Of a stretch of DNA of 64,000 bases, positions 34,243 through 42,556 are shown one piece after another. The notes under the pieces are model-generated. The model did no database searches and was not told where the DNA came from. It saw nothing but the letters and a program-made list of their open reading frames with translations. The stretch is from Hymenobacter montanus. GTDB lineage: Bacteria > Bacteroidota > Bacteroidia > Cytophagales > Hymenobacteraceae. A program made the position numbers and the translations under genes. Within the stretch, counting starts at the first letter, position 1. Each line of letters starts with the position of its first letter. The stretch lies in contig NZ_JACXAD010000004.1 in NCBI RefSeq assembly GCF_014699115.1, positions 1 through 64,000 of the forward strand. The letters are read 5' to 3'.

Positions 34243-34851
34243 TTACCGCCGTTTGCCGTCGCCGGCGAACTTCATTCGGTAGTCGTGTTTTACGTCGCCC
34301 TTGCTGATGCGAGTGAGTTTGCCTTTGAGCAGCTGCTTTTTGAAGGCGGAGAGCTTATCGGTAAAGAGAATGCCTTCGAGGTGATCGTACTCGTGCTGGA
34401 TGATGCGGGCGGCCATGCCCGAAAATGCCTCCTCGCGCAGTTGGCGGTTCTCATCCTCATAGCGCAGTACGATGTCGGCTGGGCGGCTCACCAGCTCGCG
34501 GACGCCCGGAATGCTCAGGCAGCCTTCTTCGAACCCCCATTCCTCGCCGGTTTCACTCACCATCACGGGGTTGATAAAAGCCCGTTTTATGGGTGGCTCC
34601 GGCATCTCGCCTTCTTCCAGCTCGGCCAGGTCTTCTTCGTCCAGCTTCACCATGGGCCCCGAGTCCATCACGAACAACCGCACGCTCTTGCCAATCTGGG
34701 GCGCGGCCAGGCCCACTCCGTGGGCGTAGTACATGGTTTCAAACATGTCGGCAATTAGTTGCTGCAAGTCGGCGGCGGGCAGGTCGGCGGCCAGGTTTTT
34801 GGCTTTAGTTTTCAGTACCGGGTCGCCAATGGCGACGATGGAGTAAATCAT
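34243..34851 (-). CDS. def: peptide deformylase
   Basis: The 202-residue enzyme removes the formyl group from the N-terminal Met of new proteins. All three family motifs are present: GVGLAAPQIG (45-54), EEGCLSIPG with metal ligand Cys111, and QHEYDHLEG with metal ligands His153 and His157 and catalytic Glu154. There is an acidic insertion around 68-84 (DEEDLAELEEGEMPE), which makes it slightly longer than E. coli Def. It lies 108 bp downstream of ruvX on the same strand and probably shares its promoter. Confidence 0.96.
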   Translation of the reverse strand: MIYSIVAIGDPVLKTKAKNLAADLPAADLQQLIADMFETMYYAHGVGLAAPQIGKSVRLFVMDSGPMVKLDEEDLAELEEGEMPEPPIKRAFINPVMVSETGEEWGFEEGCLSIPGVRELVSRPADIVLRYEDENRQLREEAFSGMAARIIQHEYDHLEGILFTDKLSAFKKQLLKGKLTRISKGDVKHDYRMKFAGDGKRR

Positions 34852-34959
34852 GGTGTAGTTATCGGTTATTCGTGGTCAATTGTTAGCGGAGAGCCGTCGT
34901 CAGGGTATCATCAGCTGCAGCCACTGAGGGGCCAACGGCTATCAACGAGTAAGCGGCGG

Positions 34960-35385
34960 CTAAACATCGCGCATCAGCGGCGACTCAAGAAACGATTGAA
35001 GAATGATAGTCGCGCTGATGCGGTCCACGGTGGCTTTGTCGCGGCGGGCTTTTTGGCCGAGGCCCCCGGCCAGCATGGTAGCGTGGGCCATGCGAGAGGT
35101 AAACCGCTCGTCGAACTCGTGGACGGGTACGTCGGGCAGCTCCCGGCGCAGGCGGCGTACTAGGCCCACTACGGCGCTGGTTACGTCGGTGGGCTCGTTG
35201 AGCAGCGTGCGCGGCATGCCCACTACCACGGCCCGCAACGGCTCGCGCTGGTGGTAAGCCAGCACATATGCCACCAGATCCTGGCTGTGAATGGTTTCGA
35301 GCGGCGAGGCAATCAGGCACAGGGGGTCGGTAACCGCCAAGCCCACGCGCTTGTTTCCGTAGTCGATGGCGAGGATGCGGCCCAT
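34960..35385 (-). CDS. ruvX: RuvX/YqgF pre-16S rRNA nuclease
   Basis: The 141-residue protein has the RNase H-like fold of the YqgF family: ILAIDYGNKRVGLAV at the N-terminus with the first catalytic Asp, a conserved VVVGMP strand, FDERFTS, and the C-terminal DRISATIILQSFL with the last acidic residue. In E. coli this enzyme processes the 5' end of 16S rRNA; it is also annotated as a putative Holliday junction resolvase. I chose the start at 35385 because it begins right at the family's first strand and because a good promoter (35438-35466) lies between it and the alternative ATG at 35496. It heads a two-gene unit with def. Confidence 0.93.
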   Translation of the reverse strand: MGRILAIDYGNKRVGLAVTDPLCLIASPLETIHSQDLVAYVLAYHQREPLRAVVVGMPRTLLNEPTDVTSAVVGLVRRLRRELPDVPVHEFDERFTSRMAHATMLAGGLGQKARRDKATVDRISATIILQSFLESPLMRDV

Positions 35386-35437
35386 GGGTCCGGCTGGGTA
35401 AAGTAAACGAGTAAGGTCGTAGCAGGAGTTGCTCTCG

Positions 35438-35466
35438 CAAAGATACGGCAACGGAAAAGCCCTCAA
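35438..35466 (-). promoter_or_regulatory. promoter of ruvX-def (Bacteroidota type)
   Basis: On the minus strand TTG (35466-35464) is followed after 18 bp by TATCTTTG (35445-35438), a full match to TTG-N18/19-TAnnTTTG. Transcription would begin near 35431, leaving a leader of about 45 nt before the ruvX ATG. Confidence 0.75.
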
Positions 35467-35496
35467 CTTATTCAGCCCGCACGGGCCCCGGCCCAT

Positions 35497-35805
35497 CTAC
35501 CGGCAGGCGGCCGGATGCCAGCCCCAAAAGGCTTGGCTCAGCGGGTAATTAAGGCGCTTTGCCGGAAGCCACTTAGCGCTTTCCGGATAAAGTTATAGAT
35601 TGCGTTCGTGTTGGTTTCAAAGGCCGTAGGCCCGCATAGCTTGGAGCAGGCCCGTAAATCAGCCCTTTATTTGGTAACTTTAGCCAATAATCTGCTAAGC
35701 CGAATGCCCCCGCCATGTCCTCCTTTTTTCTGCTAACCAGGAAAATTTAAAACAGTTTGGAAGGTAATGTCATTCTATTTTACTCGTTAGCACCTTTACG
35801 CAAGT
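35497..35805. other. divergent intergenic region between ruvX and the S41 protease
   Basis: 309 bp with no gene. It must hold the promoter of the plus-strand protease. The nearest candidate is TAACTTTA near 35674, one mismatch from TAnnTTTG, which is too weak to call. Confidence 0.4.
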
Positions 35806-37479
35806 ATGCCCACGTCTTCGTCTGCTGCCTCAGAAACCGGCCGTTCCGCGGCCCCACGGGGGCGCGGGCGGCTACGGCAAGCCGGCCGGCTAGTGCTGGC
35901 CCTGGGCTGCGGCCTGCTGGTGGCTACCAATCCATTTCAGCCTTCCACTGAAAACCCCGAGGCCACGGCCCGGGGGTATCTGCGCTTCAAGGAAGTCCTG
36001 AGCTACGTCGACCGCGACTACGCCGATTCGGTCGACACCGAAGCGCTGGCCGACTACGCCGTGCAGCAGATGCTGGAGAAGCTCGACCCGCACTCGGTTT
36101 ACATTCCGGCCCGCGACCGGGAAAAGACTGATTCTTTCCTGCAAAGCGATTTCGATGGGGTCGGCATCGAGTTCAACCTGTTTCGCGATACCATGACCGT
36201 GGTGGCCCCGCTCAGTGGCGGCCCGGCCGAGCAAGCCGGGGTGCAGCCCGGCGACCAAATTCTGAGCCTGGGTGGTAAGCGCGTTTCGGGGGCGCGCCTG
36301 AGCACTGCCCGCCTCACCGAGCTGCTCCGGGGCCCGAGCGGCAGCAGCGTCAGCATCGAGCTGCGCCGCTACCGCTTGGCCCGTCCGCTGAACCTGACTA
36401 TTGCCCGCAGCCGCATTCCCAATGCCTCGGTTGATATCGCGTATTTGGTCGACGACCAAACGGGCTACATCAAGGTTAGCCGCTTTGCCTCGAACACCTA
36501 CGATGAGTTTAAGACGGCTTTAGTCAACCTGCGTCACCAGGGGCTCACCCGCCTGGTGCTGGATTTGCGCGGCAACCCCGGTGGCTACCTCGACCGCGCG
36601 ACCCGCCTGGCCGATGAATTCATCGCCGGCTCGCGCAAAATCGTGTACACCGACGGCAAGGGCGAACAGTATGATGTGCAAACCTACGCCCGCGTGGCCG
36701 GCGAGTTCGAAGAAGGTGCCCTGGTGGTGCTGGTCGACGAAGGCAGCGCCTCGGCCGCCGAGGTGGTTGCCGGGGCCTTGCAAGACCACGACCGGGCTAT
36801 TCTGGTAGGGCGGCGCACGTTCGGCAAAGGCCTGGTGCAACAGCCCATTGCGCTGAAAGATGGCGGTGAGCTGCGTCTTACCATTGCGCGGTACTACACC
36901 CCGGCGGGCCGCTCCATTCAGAAGCCCTACGGCGCCAACTACGCCGAGTACAACCAGGAGCTCACCGGGCGCTCCGCCCGCGGCGAGCTGGCTTCGGCCG
37001 ACAGCACCCACTTCGCCAAAGAGCTGCGCTTTCGCACCGACCACGGCCGCACGGTGTACGGCGGCGGCGGTATCATGCCCGATGTGTTCGTGCCGCGCGA
37101 CACCCTGGCGCATTCCAGCTATTTCACCAATCTACTGAGCCACGGGGTCGCGCGGGCTTTCGCGCTCTCGTTCTACCAGGCGCACAAGGCCGAGCTGGAA
37201 GGCCTACGGTTCGAGCAGTACAACGCGACCTTTCGCATCAGCGATGCGCAACTGGTTAGCCTGGCCGCCCAAGCCTCGCTGGCGGGCATAACGACTAATG
37301 TTGGCGCGGTGCGCCGTTGTGCGCCGCTGCTGCGCAACCAGCTCAAGGCCTACATTGCCCGCAGTGCGTACGGTCCTTTGGCTTACTACACGGTTCTCCG
37401 CGAGCAGGACCCGGAACTGCAGCGCGCCTTGCACCTCGTGAGCGACAGCACCGCGCAGCTGGCATTGCTGGGTAAATAA
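35806..37479 (+). CDS. S41-family C-terminal processing protease (CtpA-like)
   Basis: The 557-residue protein has an N-terminal anchor or signal segment (about 28-42, LVLALGCGLLVAT), a helical region, a PDZ domain (about 105-195, with GVGIEFNLF and AGVQPGDQILSLGG) and the S41 protease core. The catalytic pair is visible: Ser316 in EGSASAAE and Lys341 in TFGKGLVQ, 25 residues apart as in plant D1 protease. About 150 extra residues follow the core. Such enzymes trim or degrade periplasmic or envelope proteins from their C-termini; the substrate is unknown. No operon partner is apparent. Confidence 0.92.
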   Translation: MPTSSSAASETGRSAAPRGRGRLRQAGRLVLALGCGLLVATNPFQPSTENPEATARGYLRFKEVLSYVDRDYADSVDTEALADYAVQQMLEKLDPHSVYIPARDREKTDSFLQSDFDGVGIEFNLFRDTMTVVAPLSGGPAEQAGVQPGDQILSLGGKRVSGARLSTARLTELLRGPSGSSVSIELRRYRLARPLNLTIARSRIPNASVDIAYLVDDQTGYIKVSRFASNTYDEFKTALVNLRHQGLTRLVLDLRGNPGGYLDRATRLADEFIAGSRKIVYTDGKGEQYDVQTYARVAGEFEEGALVVLVDEGSASAAEVVAGALQDHDRAILVGRRTFGKGLVQQPIALKDGGELRLTIARYYTPAGRSIQKPYGANYAEYNQELTGRSARGELASADSTHFAKELRFRTDHGRTVYGGGGIMPDVFVPRDTLAHSSYFTNLLSHGVARAFALSFYQAHKAELEGLRFEQYNATFRISDAQLVSLAAQASLAGITTNVGAVRRCAPLLRNQLKAYIARSAYGPLAYYTVLREQDPELQRALHLVSDSTAQLALLGK

Positions 37480-37806
37480 AGGGAGTCGATTATCGCGTGG
37501 GCCGCCCCGTGCGGGCCCGGCCGGAGGTAAAACGGAGGTCTGTAACTACCACGCACTTTTCGAAAGCGGTGGGTTTACCTAGTAGGGCCTGGTGAAATAA
37601 GATAAAATGCAAATTATCTATAGTTTGTGTGCGACAGGCTCGAGGTTCGATGAGGAGTTGGGCCCGCCACCCTTTGAGTGCTTGCAGGCCGCTTGAGGCC
37701 CCGAGTGCTCTTCCGGGCCTGGACTACGCTCATAATGAATAGCTGCCGCATTATCGCAATAACGGCCGCGGATCGTAACTTCACAGCCTAAACCCACCCG
37801 TTAACT
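37480..37806. other. intergenic region before homogentisate dioxygenase
   Basis: 327 bp without a gene, GC-rich except for a short AT patch at about 37595-37630. No clear terminator or exact promoter match was seen. A GGTTCGA at about 37650 resembles a tRNA T-loop, but no cloverleaf can be drawn around it. Confidence 0.35.
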
Positions 37807-39012
37807 ATGGCTCACTACCATCGCCTCGGCCAGATTCCACGCAAGCGCCACACCCAATTCCGTCAGCCCGATGGCACCCTGTACTCGGAGCAGCTGGTGG
37901 GCACGCTCGGGTTTCACGGCGTGTCGTCGCTGCTCTACCACGTGCATCCACCCACCCAGATTAAGCACGTCGGCGAAACCAAGCCCTACGCTCCGAAGCT
38001 GCTGAAAGACCGCCCGCTGCAGCCTGAGCACCTGCGCACGCTGGCCCAAACCAGTACCGGCGGCGACTACCTGGCCGCCCGCCAAACCTTACTCGGCAAT
38101 GCCGACGTGACCATGAGCATCTGCAATCCCACGGAGAAGCGGATGACGTATTACTATAAGAATGCTCAGGCCGACGAGGTGATTTTCGTACACGAAGGCC
38201 GGGGCGAGCTGTGGAGCCAAATGGGTAAGGTAGCCTTCGAGCCCGGCGACTACGTGGTGGTGCCACGCACCATCATCCACCAGCTGCATTTTGAGGAAGG
38301 CCCCGTGCGACTAATGATTATTGAGTCGTTCAGCCCCGTCGAAACCGTTCGGCGCTACCGCAACCACTTCGGCCAACTGCTGGAGCACTCGCCCTACTGC
38401 GAGCGCGACCTGCGCCCGCCCACGGAGTTGATTACCGACAATTTTCCGGAGGGCGATTACCTGGTGCAGGTTAAAAAAGAAGGCTTTCTGCACCAGCTCA
38501 CTTACGCGAACTCCCCGTTCGACGTCGTGGGCTGGGACGGCTATTTCTATCCCTACGCCTTCAGCATTCACGACTTTGAGCCAATAACGGGCCGCTTGCA
38601 CCAGCCGCCGCCCGTGCACCAAACCTTCGAGGGGCACAACTACGTCATCTGCTCGTTTGTGCCGCGCTTATTTGATTACCATCCGCTTAGCATTCCGGCA
38701 CCTTACAATCACTCCAACGTCGATTCTGATGAGGTGCTGTACTACGTAGCTGGCAATTTTATGTCGCGCAAGGGGGTAGATCTGGCTTCCTTTACCTGGC
38801 ACCCGACGGGGCTGCCGCACGGGCCACACCCCGGTACGGTAGAGGCAAGCATCGGCAAAAAGGAAACCCACGAACTGGCGGTCATGCTCGATACCTTTCG
38901 GCCGCTGTATCTTACGGAAGCCGCCCTGCCGTACGTTGATGCCCGCTACCCCATGAGCTGGAATCCCGGCTTCGTACCCGACCCCCCAAGGTCCGCTGAT
39001 ATGATGGATTAG
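37807..39012 (+). CDS. hmgA: homogentisate 1,2-dioxygenase
   Basis: The 401-residue protein matches the homogentisate dioxygenase family throughout: RKRHTQFRQPDGTLYSEQL at the start, the first cupin with ADEVIFVHEGRGEL, and the catalytic cupin with YNHSNVDSDEVLYYVAGNF (likely iron ligands His302 and Glu309) followed by HPTGLPHGPHPG. The enzyme opens the ring of homogentisate with O2 to give maleylacetoacetate in tyrosine and phenylalanine breakdown. It is about 40 residues shorter than the human enzyme, as in many bacteria. No other tyrosine-catabolism gene is next to it in this window. Confidence 0.93.
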   Translation: MAHYHRLGQIPRKRHTQFRQPDGTLYSEQLVGTLGFHGVSSLLYHVHPPTQIKHVGETKPYAPKLLKDRPLQPEHLRTLAQTSTGGDYLAARQTLLGNADVTMSICNPTEKRMTYYYKNAQADEVIFVHEGRGELWSQMGKVAFEPGDYVVVPRTIIHQLHFEEGPVRLMIIESFSPVETVRRYRNHFGQLLEHSPYCERDLRPPTELITDNFPEGDYLVQVKKEGFLHQLTYANSPFDVVGWDGYFYPYAFSIHDFEPITGRLHQPPPVHQTFEGHNYVICSFVPRLFDYHPLSIPAPYNHSNVDSDEVLYYVAGNFMSRKGVDLASFTWHPTGLPHGPHPGTVEASIGKKETHELAVMLDTFRPLYLTEAALPYVDARYPMSWNPGFVPDPPRSADMMD

Positions 39013-39081
39013 CCCCGTCCAGGTTGCTTCTAAAACAAGTTATTTTTATATTGTTGATCTGTTATCATATAATTTGTTGTC

Positions 39082-39609
39082 ATGAAAAAAATAATTCTCC
39101 TCGCGCCGCTGGCACTCTTCCTGGTGGTAGTCAGCTGCAAAAAGCTAGACCAGCTGCTCACCTTTACCGTTGATGTAACGCAGACTGTAGAAATCCCCGG
39201 CTACTTCGTGGGCGCACAATTACAGCCGGTAACGGTCACTACCAGGTCGGAGGAATCCTTCCGTAACAACAAGACCACCCGCAACAACGTCAAAAACGTG
39301 TTGCTCGACCAGTTGGTGCTGACCGTGACGGCACCTGCCGGCTCCACCTTCGATTTCCTGAAGGAAATTGATATCTTCATCAATACCCCCAACACCAACA
39401 ACAAAATTCCACTGGCTCACTTGTACACCATTCCCAGGGGAACGAATACCATTACCCTGGAGCCCACAAAGGCCAAGCTGGATGAGTACCTGAAATCCGA
39501 CACCTACCAGTTAACCGTGGACGCCCGGTTGACCCCCGGCAGCTTCAGTCCCAACTATTTTACCGTCCGCTCCGACGCCCGGTTCAAAGTAACAGCCGAC
39601 CCGCTTTAA
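39082..39609 (+). CDS. lipoprotein of unknown function
   Basis: The 175-residue protein starts with a lipoprotein signal (MKKIILLAPLALFLVVVSC; lipidated Cys19) followed by KKLDQLL. The mature part is predicted to be rich in beta strands and contains no motif I recognise. It lies 69 bp after hmgA on the same strand, preceded by an AT-rich stretch that could hold its own promoter (TATAATTTG near 39070 has one extra base relative to TAnnTTTG). No function can be assigned. Confidence 0.7.
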   Translation: MKKIILLAPLALFLVVVSCKKLDQLLTFTVDVTQTVEIPGYFVGAQLQPVTVTTRSEESFRNNKTTRNNVKNVLLDQLVLTVTAPAGSTFDFLKEIDIFINTPNTNNKIPLAHLYTIPRGTNTITLEPTKAKLDEYLKSDTYQLTVDARLTPGSFSPNYFTVRSDARFKVTADPL

Positions 39610-39749
39610 GTACCCGCGTAAAAGTAGCGGTATCAAAAAGACGGTCCTGCTCATTTGGTGTCGGCGGTGGGGAGGCCTCTTATGGGTGATAATAACTCAA
39701 TTGAGTAAAGCCGTTTCCACATCAGTGTGCCCGGCGCAGCGCGCGTAAC

Positions 39750-40194
39750 CTCGCGCTCAGTACCCAGTCGCTCAAACAAGTGGGCACTGAGCGCGCCCAG
39801 GGCAGCATTCGTCCTACGTCCTACCACCGACCGTTTCACCGATGCCGGAGGTAGCCGCCAGGGCCACGCGCTCGTTAATTACCGCCTGCGGCAGGTCGAC
39901 ACCGATGGCACAGCCGGCTGGAGCCCCATACGAGTCGTGAGATTCAGCAGCTTAGCCAAAGCTTCTGCGGGGCTACGTCCTAACCCGGTGCCGGACCACA
40001 TCACACTCGATCTGACGGAGTTGTCGGCTGGGATCTATCAGGCTCGGCTACTCGATATGGCGGGATGTTAGGTAAGTATGTATACGCTGAACGGGGGCAG
40101 CAAGCGTCCGCTCAGCGTAGAGAACCTGCTGGGAGCCTATGTGGTGCGCGTCGTCAATGACGTGAACCCAGCGCTGTCGCTGGTGCGCGACTAA
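39750..40194 (+). pseudogene. remnant of a T9SS surface-protein gene (C-terminal half)
   Basis: The segment matches the last ~135 codons of the intact genes at 40661-42145 and 42557-44437: RFTDAGG, YRLRQVDTDG, SPIRVVRFSSLAKA, LRPNPVPDHITLDLT, and at the end NLLGAYVVRVV and ALSLVRD. It is broken by frame changes near 39750-39825 and by a TAG at 40069-40071. Beyond that stop the frame stays open to the original TAA at 40192-40194. There is no start and no signal peptide. The mutations show that the copy is old relative to the two intact genes. Confidence 0.8.
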
Positions 40195-40215
40195 GTTTCC
40201 TGAACAATCAAGCTA

Positions 40216-40440
40216 TTGACTTCAACAACTTCTCCAGCGTTACCACAAACGGGTCCCAGCCCCCTAACAGTAGCGCTGATACGCTTTGAGGCGATGGCCG
40301 TGAAGAGCGACGTGCTGAGCTGGACCACGGCCAGCAAGTCCAATAACGACCACTTCGAGGTCGAGTGCTTCTTCGACGGGCGCACATTTGAGTGCGTGGG
40401 TACCGTGCGCGGGTAGGGCATCGACACCCCGCTCATCGAC
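40216..40440 (+). pseudogene. second remnant of a T9SS surface-protein gene (pre-CTD module)
   Basis: The frame reads LTVALIRFEAMAVKSDVLSW, TTASKSNNDHFEVE and FDGRTFECVGTVRG, then TAG. This matches the LPVEL...GQG module just before the sorting domain in the intact neighbours; the stop falls where they have the Gln of RGQG (CAG changed to TAG). Homology fades about 25 bp beyond. The upstream exported part and the C-terminal sorting domain are both missing. It is separate from the remnant at 39750-40194 and corresponds to an earlier part of the gene. Confidence 0.75.
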
Positions 40441-40660
40441 AGGCAACCTCCAATGCTCGCTAGTTGGAACTCGCAACGAGCGATGAGAGACGGGAAGCAG
40501 CAAAAGTAGTGCAATATAAAGTTTCTAAGGGAGGACGAGCTAATACCGAAACATTGTCTAACTATTTCTGTATACCTTGGAAATAACTTGTGTTAGCTCA
40601 ACCAATCTACCGCATCACCTAAGGATGCTGACCTAGCCTGCTCACTCTCATTGCTTAGCT

Positions 40661-42145
40661 ATGAAAGAATCTTTCATCCCTCAACTGGCGCTATTTGGCT
40701 GTTCAGGTCAGCGCTTATTCGTGGCTCTAACAGTAGGGCTGTTGCTTAACTTGGCGCTGAGCTTGCCAGCCGTCGCGCAGCAGAACTTGACGATGTTCTT
40801 CAGAGCCCAGATTGTCTACCCTAACGGCTCATCCACATACATATCTTCCGATGGTTCAGCCTACCGTTGCTCAGTGGTTAATTTTGTTCCTGTTGTGGTT
40901 AACAACGGCACCCCCAGCTCCCCAGCCTACAATGTAACGATCTCCTATCAGATGCCTCCGGGCCTGATCATCAAGTCGATAGGGCGGCTATACGGCAGGA
41001 GTATCTCGTACAACCCCACGACGGGAGTAGTGACCCTCTCTCCTATTTCCGTCATGCCAAGTTCTTTCACGAATGATCCGCAGTCGGGGGACCCGATAGG
41101 AATCGAATTCTACATGCCCAGCGGCAATGCGCCGTTGACATTCACTGGCAGCGTGAGCTCGTTCCCGGCCGACCCCACGCCGGGCGACAACAGCGGTACG
41201 CTCACGATTTACCCGTATAGCCCGACAGCGGATCTGCGCACGACGTTGGCCGGCCCGACCTCGGCCACGGTCGGCCAGACCGTGACCTACACCCATACGA
41301 CCACCAACAACGGCCCTGAGCCGGCTTTCAACGTGCAGCCAACTCTGACGCTGACCCCGCGCCCCGCCGCGGGCACGGTGACGCTGCCCACCGGGGCTAC
41401 GTACGACGCCGCCACCGGAGTGGTGGTGTTTCCCAGCACCCAGCAGCAGAACCCTAGCGGCGTGGTGAACAACACCATCAGCTTCCCCATGCCCAACGCG
41501 CCGCTGACGGTGACCGGCACCGTAGGCTCGTGCGATCGGACAGACCTCAACGCGCTCAACAACAACGCCGCCACCACGACGACAGCCCAGCCCCTGCCGG
41601 TGGAGTTAGCGCGCTTCGAGGCCACGGCCCAGGGAGGCGACGCGGTGCTGAGCTGGACGACGGCCAGCGAGCTCGACAACGACCGGTTTGAGATTGAGCG
41701 CTCGTTCGACGCCCACTCGTTCGAGCGGGTGGGCAGCGAGCGCGGGCAGGGCAGCAGCACTCGCCCCACTGATTACCGCTTCACCGATGCCGGGGCCGGT
41801 CGCCAGGGCTATCCGCTGGTCTACTACCGCCTGCGGCAGGTCGATGGCGACGGCCAGGCCAGTTGGAGCCCGGTGCGGGTCGTGAAATTTACTAGCCTGA
41901 GCAAGGCGACCGTGGGGCTCTATCCCAACCCGGCGCCGGGCCGCACCACCCTCGACCTGACGGGCCTACCAGCCGGGGCCTACCAGGTCCGCATCCTCGA
42001 TCTGACGGGGCGGGAGGTGGGTATGTATGAGCTTGAGGGAGCCGGCAAGCATTCGCTCAGTGTCGAGGGCCTGCTGCCGGGCGCCTACGTGGTGCGCGTC
42101 GTCGGCCCAGCCGGGAACTTGGCCCTGTCGCTGGTGCGCGACTAA
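40661..42145 (+). CDS. T9SS-secreted surface protein, DUF11 family (copy 1)
   Basis: The 494-residue protein has a long signal peptide (ending near residue 40, AVAQQ), two DUF11-like beta domains (about 45-185 and 190-300, the second opening with ADLRTTLAGPTSATVGQTVTY), the LPVELARFEAT module (about 308-395) and a T9SS type A sorting domain (LYPNPAPG onward, ending ALSLVRD). It should be exported by T9SS and held at the surface; no enzymatic motif is visible. The signal peptide is similar to that of the next gene, and the last ~540 bp are almost identical to it. Two decayed relatives lie directly upstream. A terminator follows 24 bp after the stop. Confidence 0.85.
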   Translation: MKESFIPQLALFGCSGQRLFVALTVGLLLNLALSLPAVAQQNLTMFFRAQIVYPNGSSTYISSDGSAYRCSVVNFVPVVVNNGTPSSPAYNVTISYQMPPGLIIKSIGRLYGRSISYNPTTGVVTLSPISVMPSSFTNDPQSGDPIGIEFYMPSGNAPLTFTGSVSSFPADPTPGDNSGTLTIYPYSPTADLRTTLAGPTSATVGQTVTYTHTTTNNGPEPAFNVQPTLTLTPRPAAGTVTLPTGATYDAATGVVVFPSTQQQNPSGVVNNTISFPMPNAPLTVTGTVGSCDRTDLNALNNNAATTTTAQPLPVELARFEATAQGGDAVLSWTTASELDNDRFEIERSFDAHSFERVGSERGQGSSTRPTDYRFTDAGAGRQGYPLVYYRLRQVDGDGQASWSPVRVVKFTSLSKATVGLYPNPAPGRTTLDLTGLPAGAYQVRILDLTGREVGMYELEGAGKHSLSVEGLLPGAYVVRVVGPAGNLALSLVRD

Positions 42146-42180
42146 ACTGCGCCCATCTATTTCATTAAAAAGCCCCTGGA
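41647..42180 (+). repeat. 3'-end repeat, copy 1 (pre-CTD module, sorting domain and terminator)
   Basis: From GCTGAGCTGGACGACGGCC to the start of the terminator stem this segment matches 43939-44472 with only a handful of substitutions (for example CGCGGG/CGTGGG and GGGCCTACCA/GGGCCTGCCA). Upstream of it the two genes are clearly diverged. Confidence 0.9.
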
Positions 42181-42197
42181 AACGCTCCCAGGGGCTT
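42170..42197 (+). terminator. terminator of surface-protein copy 1
   Basis: A 10-bp stem (AAGCCCCTGG / CCAGGGGCTT) with an 8-nt loop lies 24 bp after the stop codon. The T tract is short and interrupted (TTGTT), so it may be weaker than its twin at 44461. The following 42198-42482 stretch holds only a small GC-rich inverted repeat near 42246-42262 and no gene. Confidence 0.75.
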
Positions 42198-42482
42198 GTT
42201 CATGGGGTAAGCGAGTAGAACACGTATAGCGCGAGGGTAGAGCCCTTGTTCGCCCGACAGACGGGCGTTGGAGCGCGTCGGTGCCGGGCGCGGGTTAGGC
42301 ACGGGCGCCTGCCCCACCAGGGACCAGCGCTCACCGACAGGGCGGATGGCTAATACTAAACAAAGACGAATAGCGGTAGAATGCCATAAAGCGTAAGCCT
42401 GCGCCTGCAAAAAATATAGAAGGATCAAGGAGAAAACAAATACAGCTGGCCTATTTATGGTTACTTCGAGAATTAGTTAGTT

Positions 42483-42490
42483 TATATTTG
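42483..42490 (+). promoter_or_regulatory. candidate -7 element for surface-protein copy 2
   Basis: TATATTTG matches TAnnTTTG exactly and would start transcription near 42497, about 60 nt before the ATG at 42557. No TTG lies at the right distance upstream, so only half of the promoter is supported. Confidence 0.45.
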
Positions 42491-42556
42491 TTTAACGAAG
42501 CTCCCAGCCGGCGTTAGTGCTGCCCTCACGTCCTCATATTTATTTCAGGAATCAGC

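Noticed and set aside
35386-35496. 37-residue N-terminal extension of RuvX
   Set aside because: The promoter at 35438-35466 lies inside it, and the family fold starts at the ATG at 35385.
37620-37700. tRNA-like GGTTCGA sequence
   Set aside because: No acceptor stem, anticodon arm or cloverleaf can be drawn around it.
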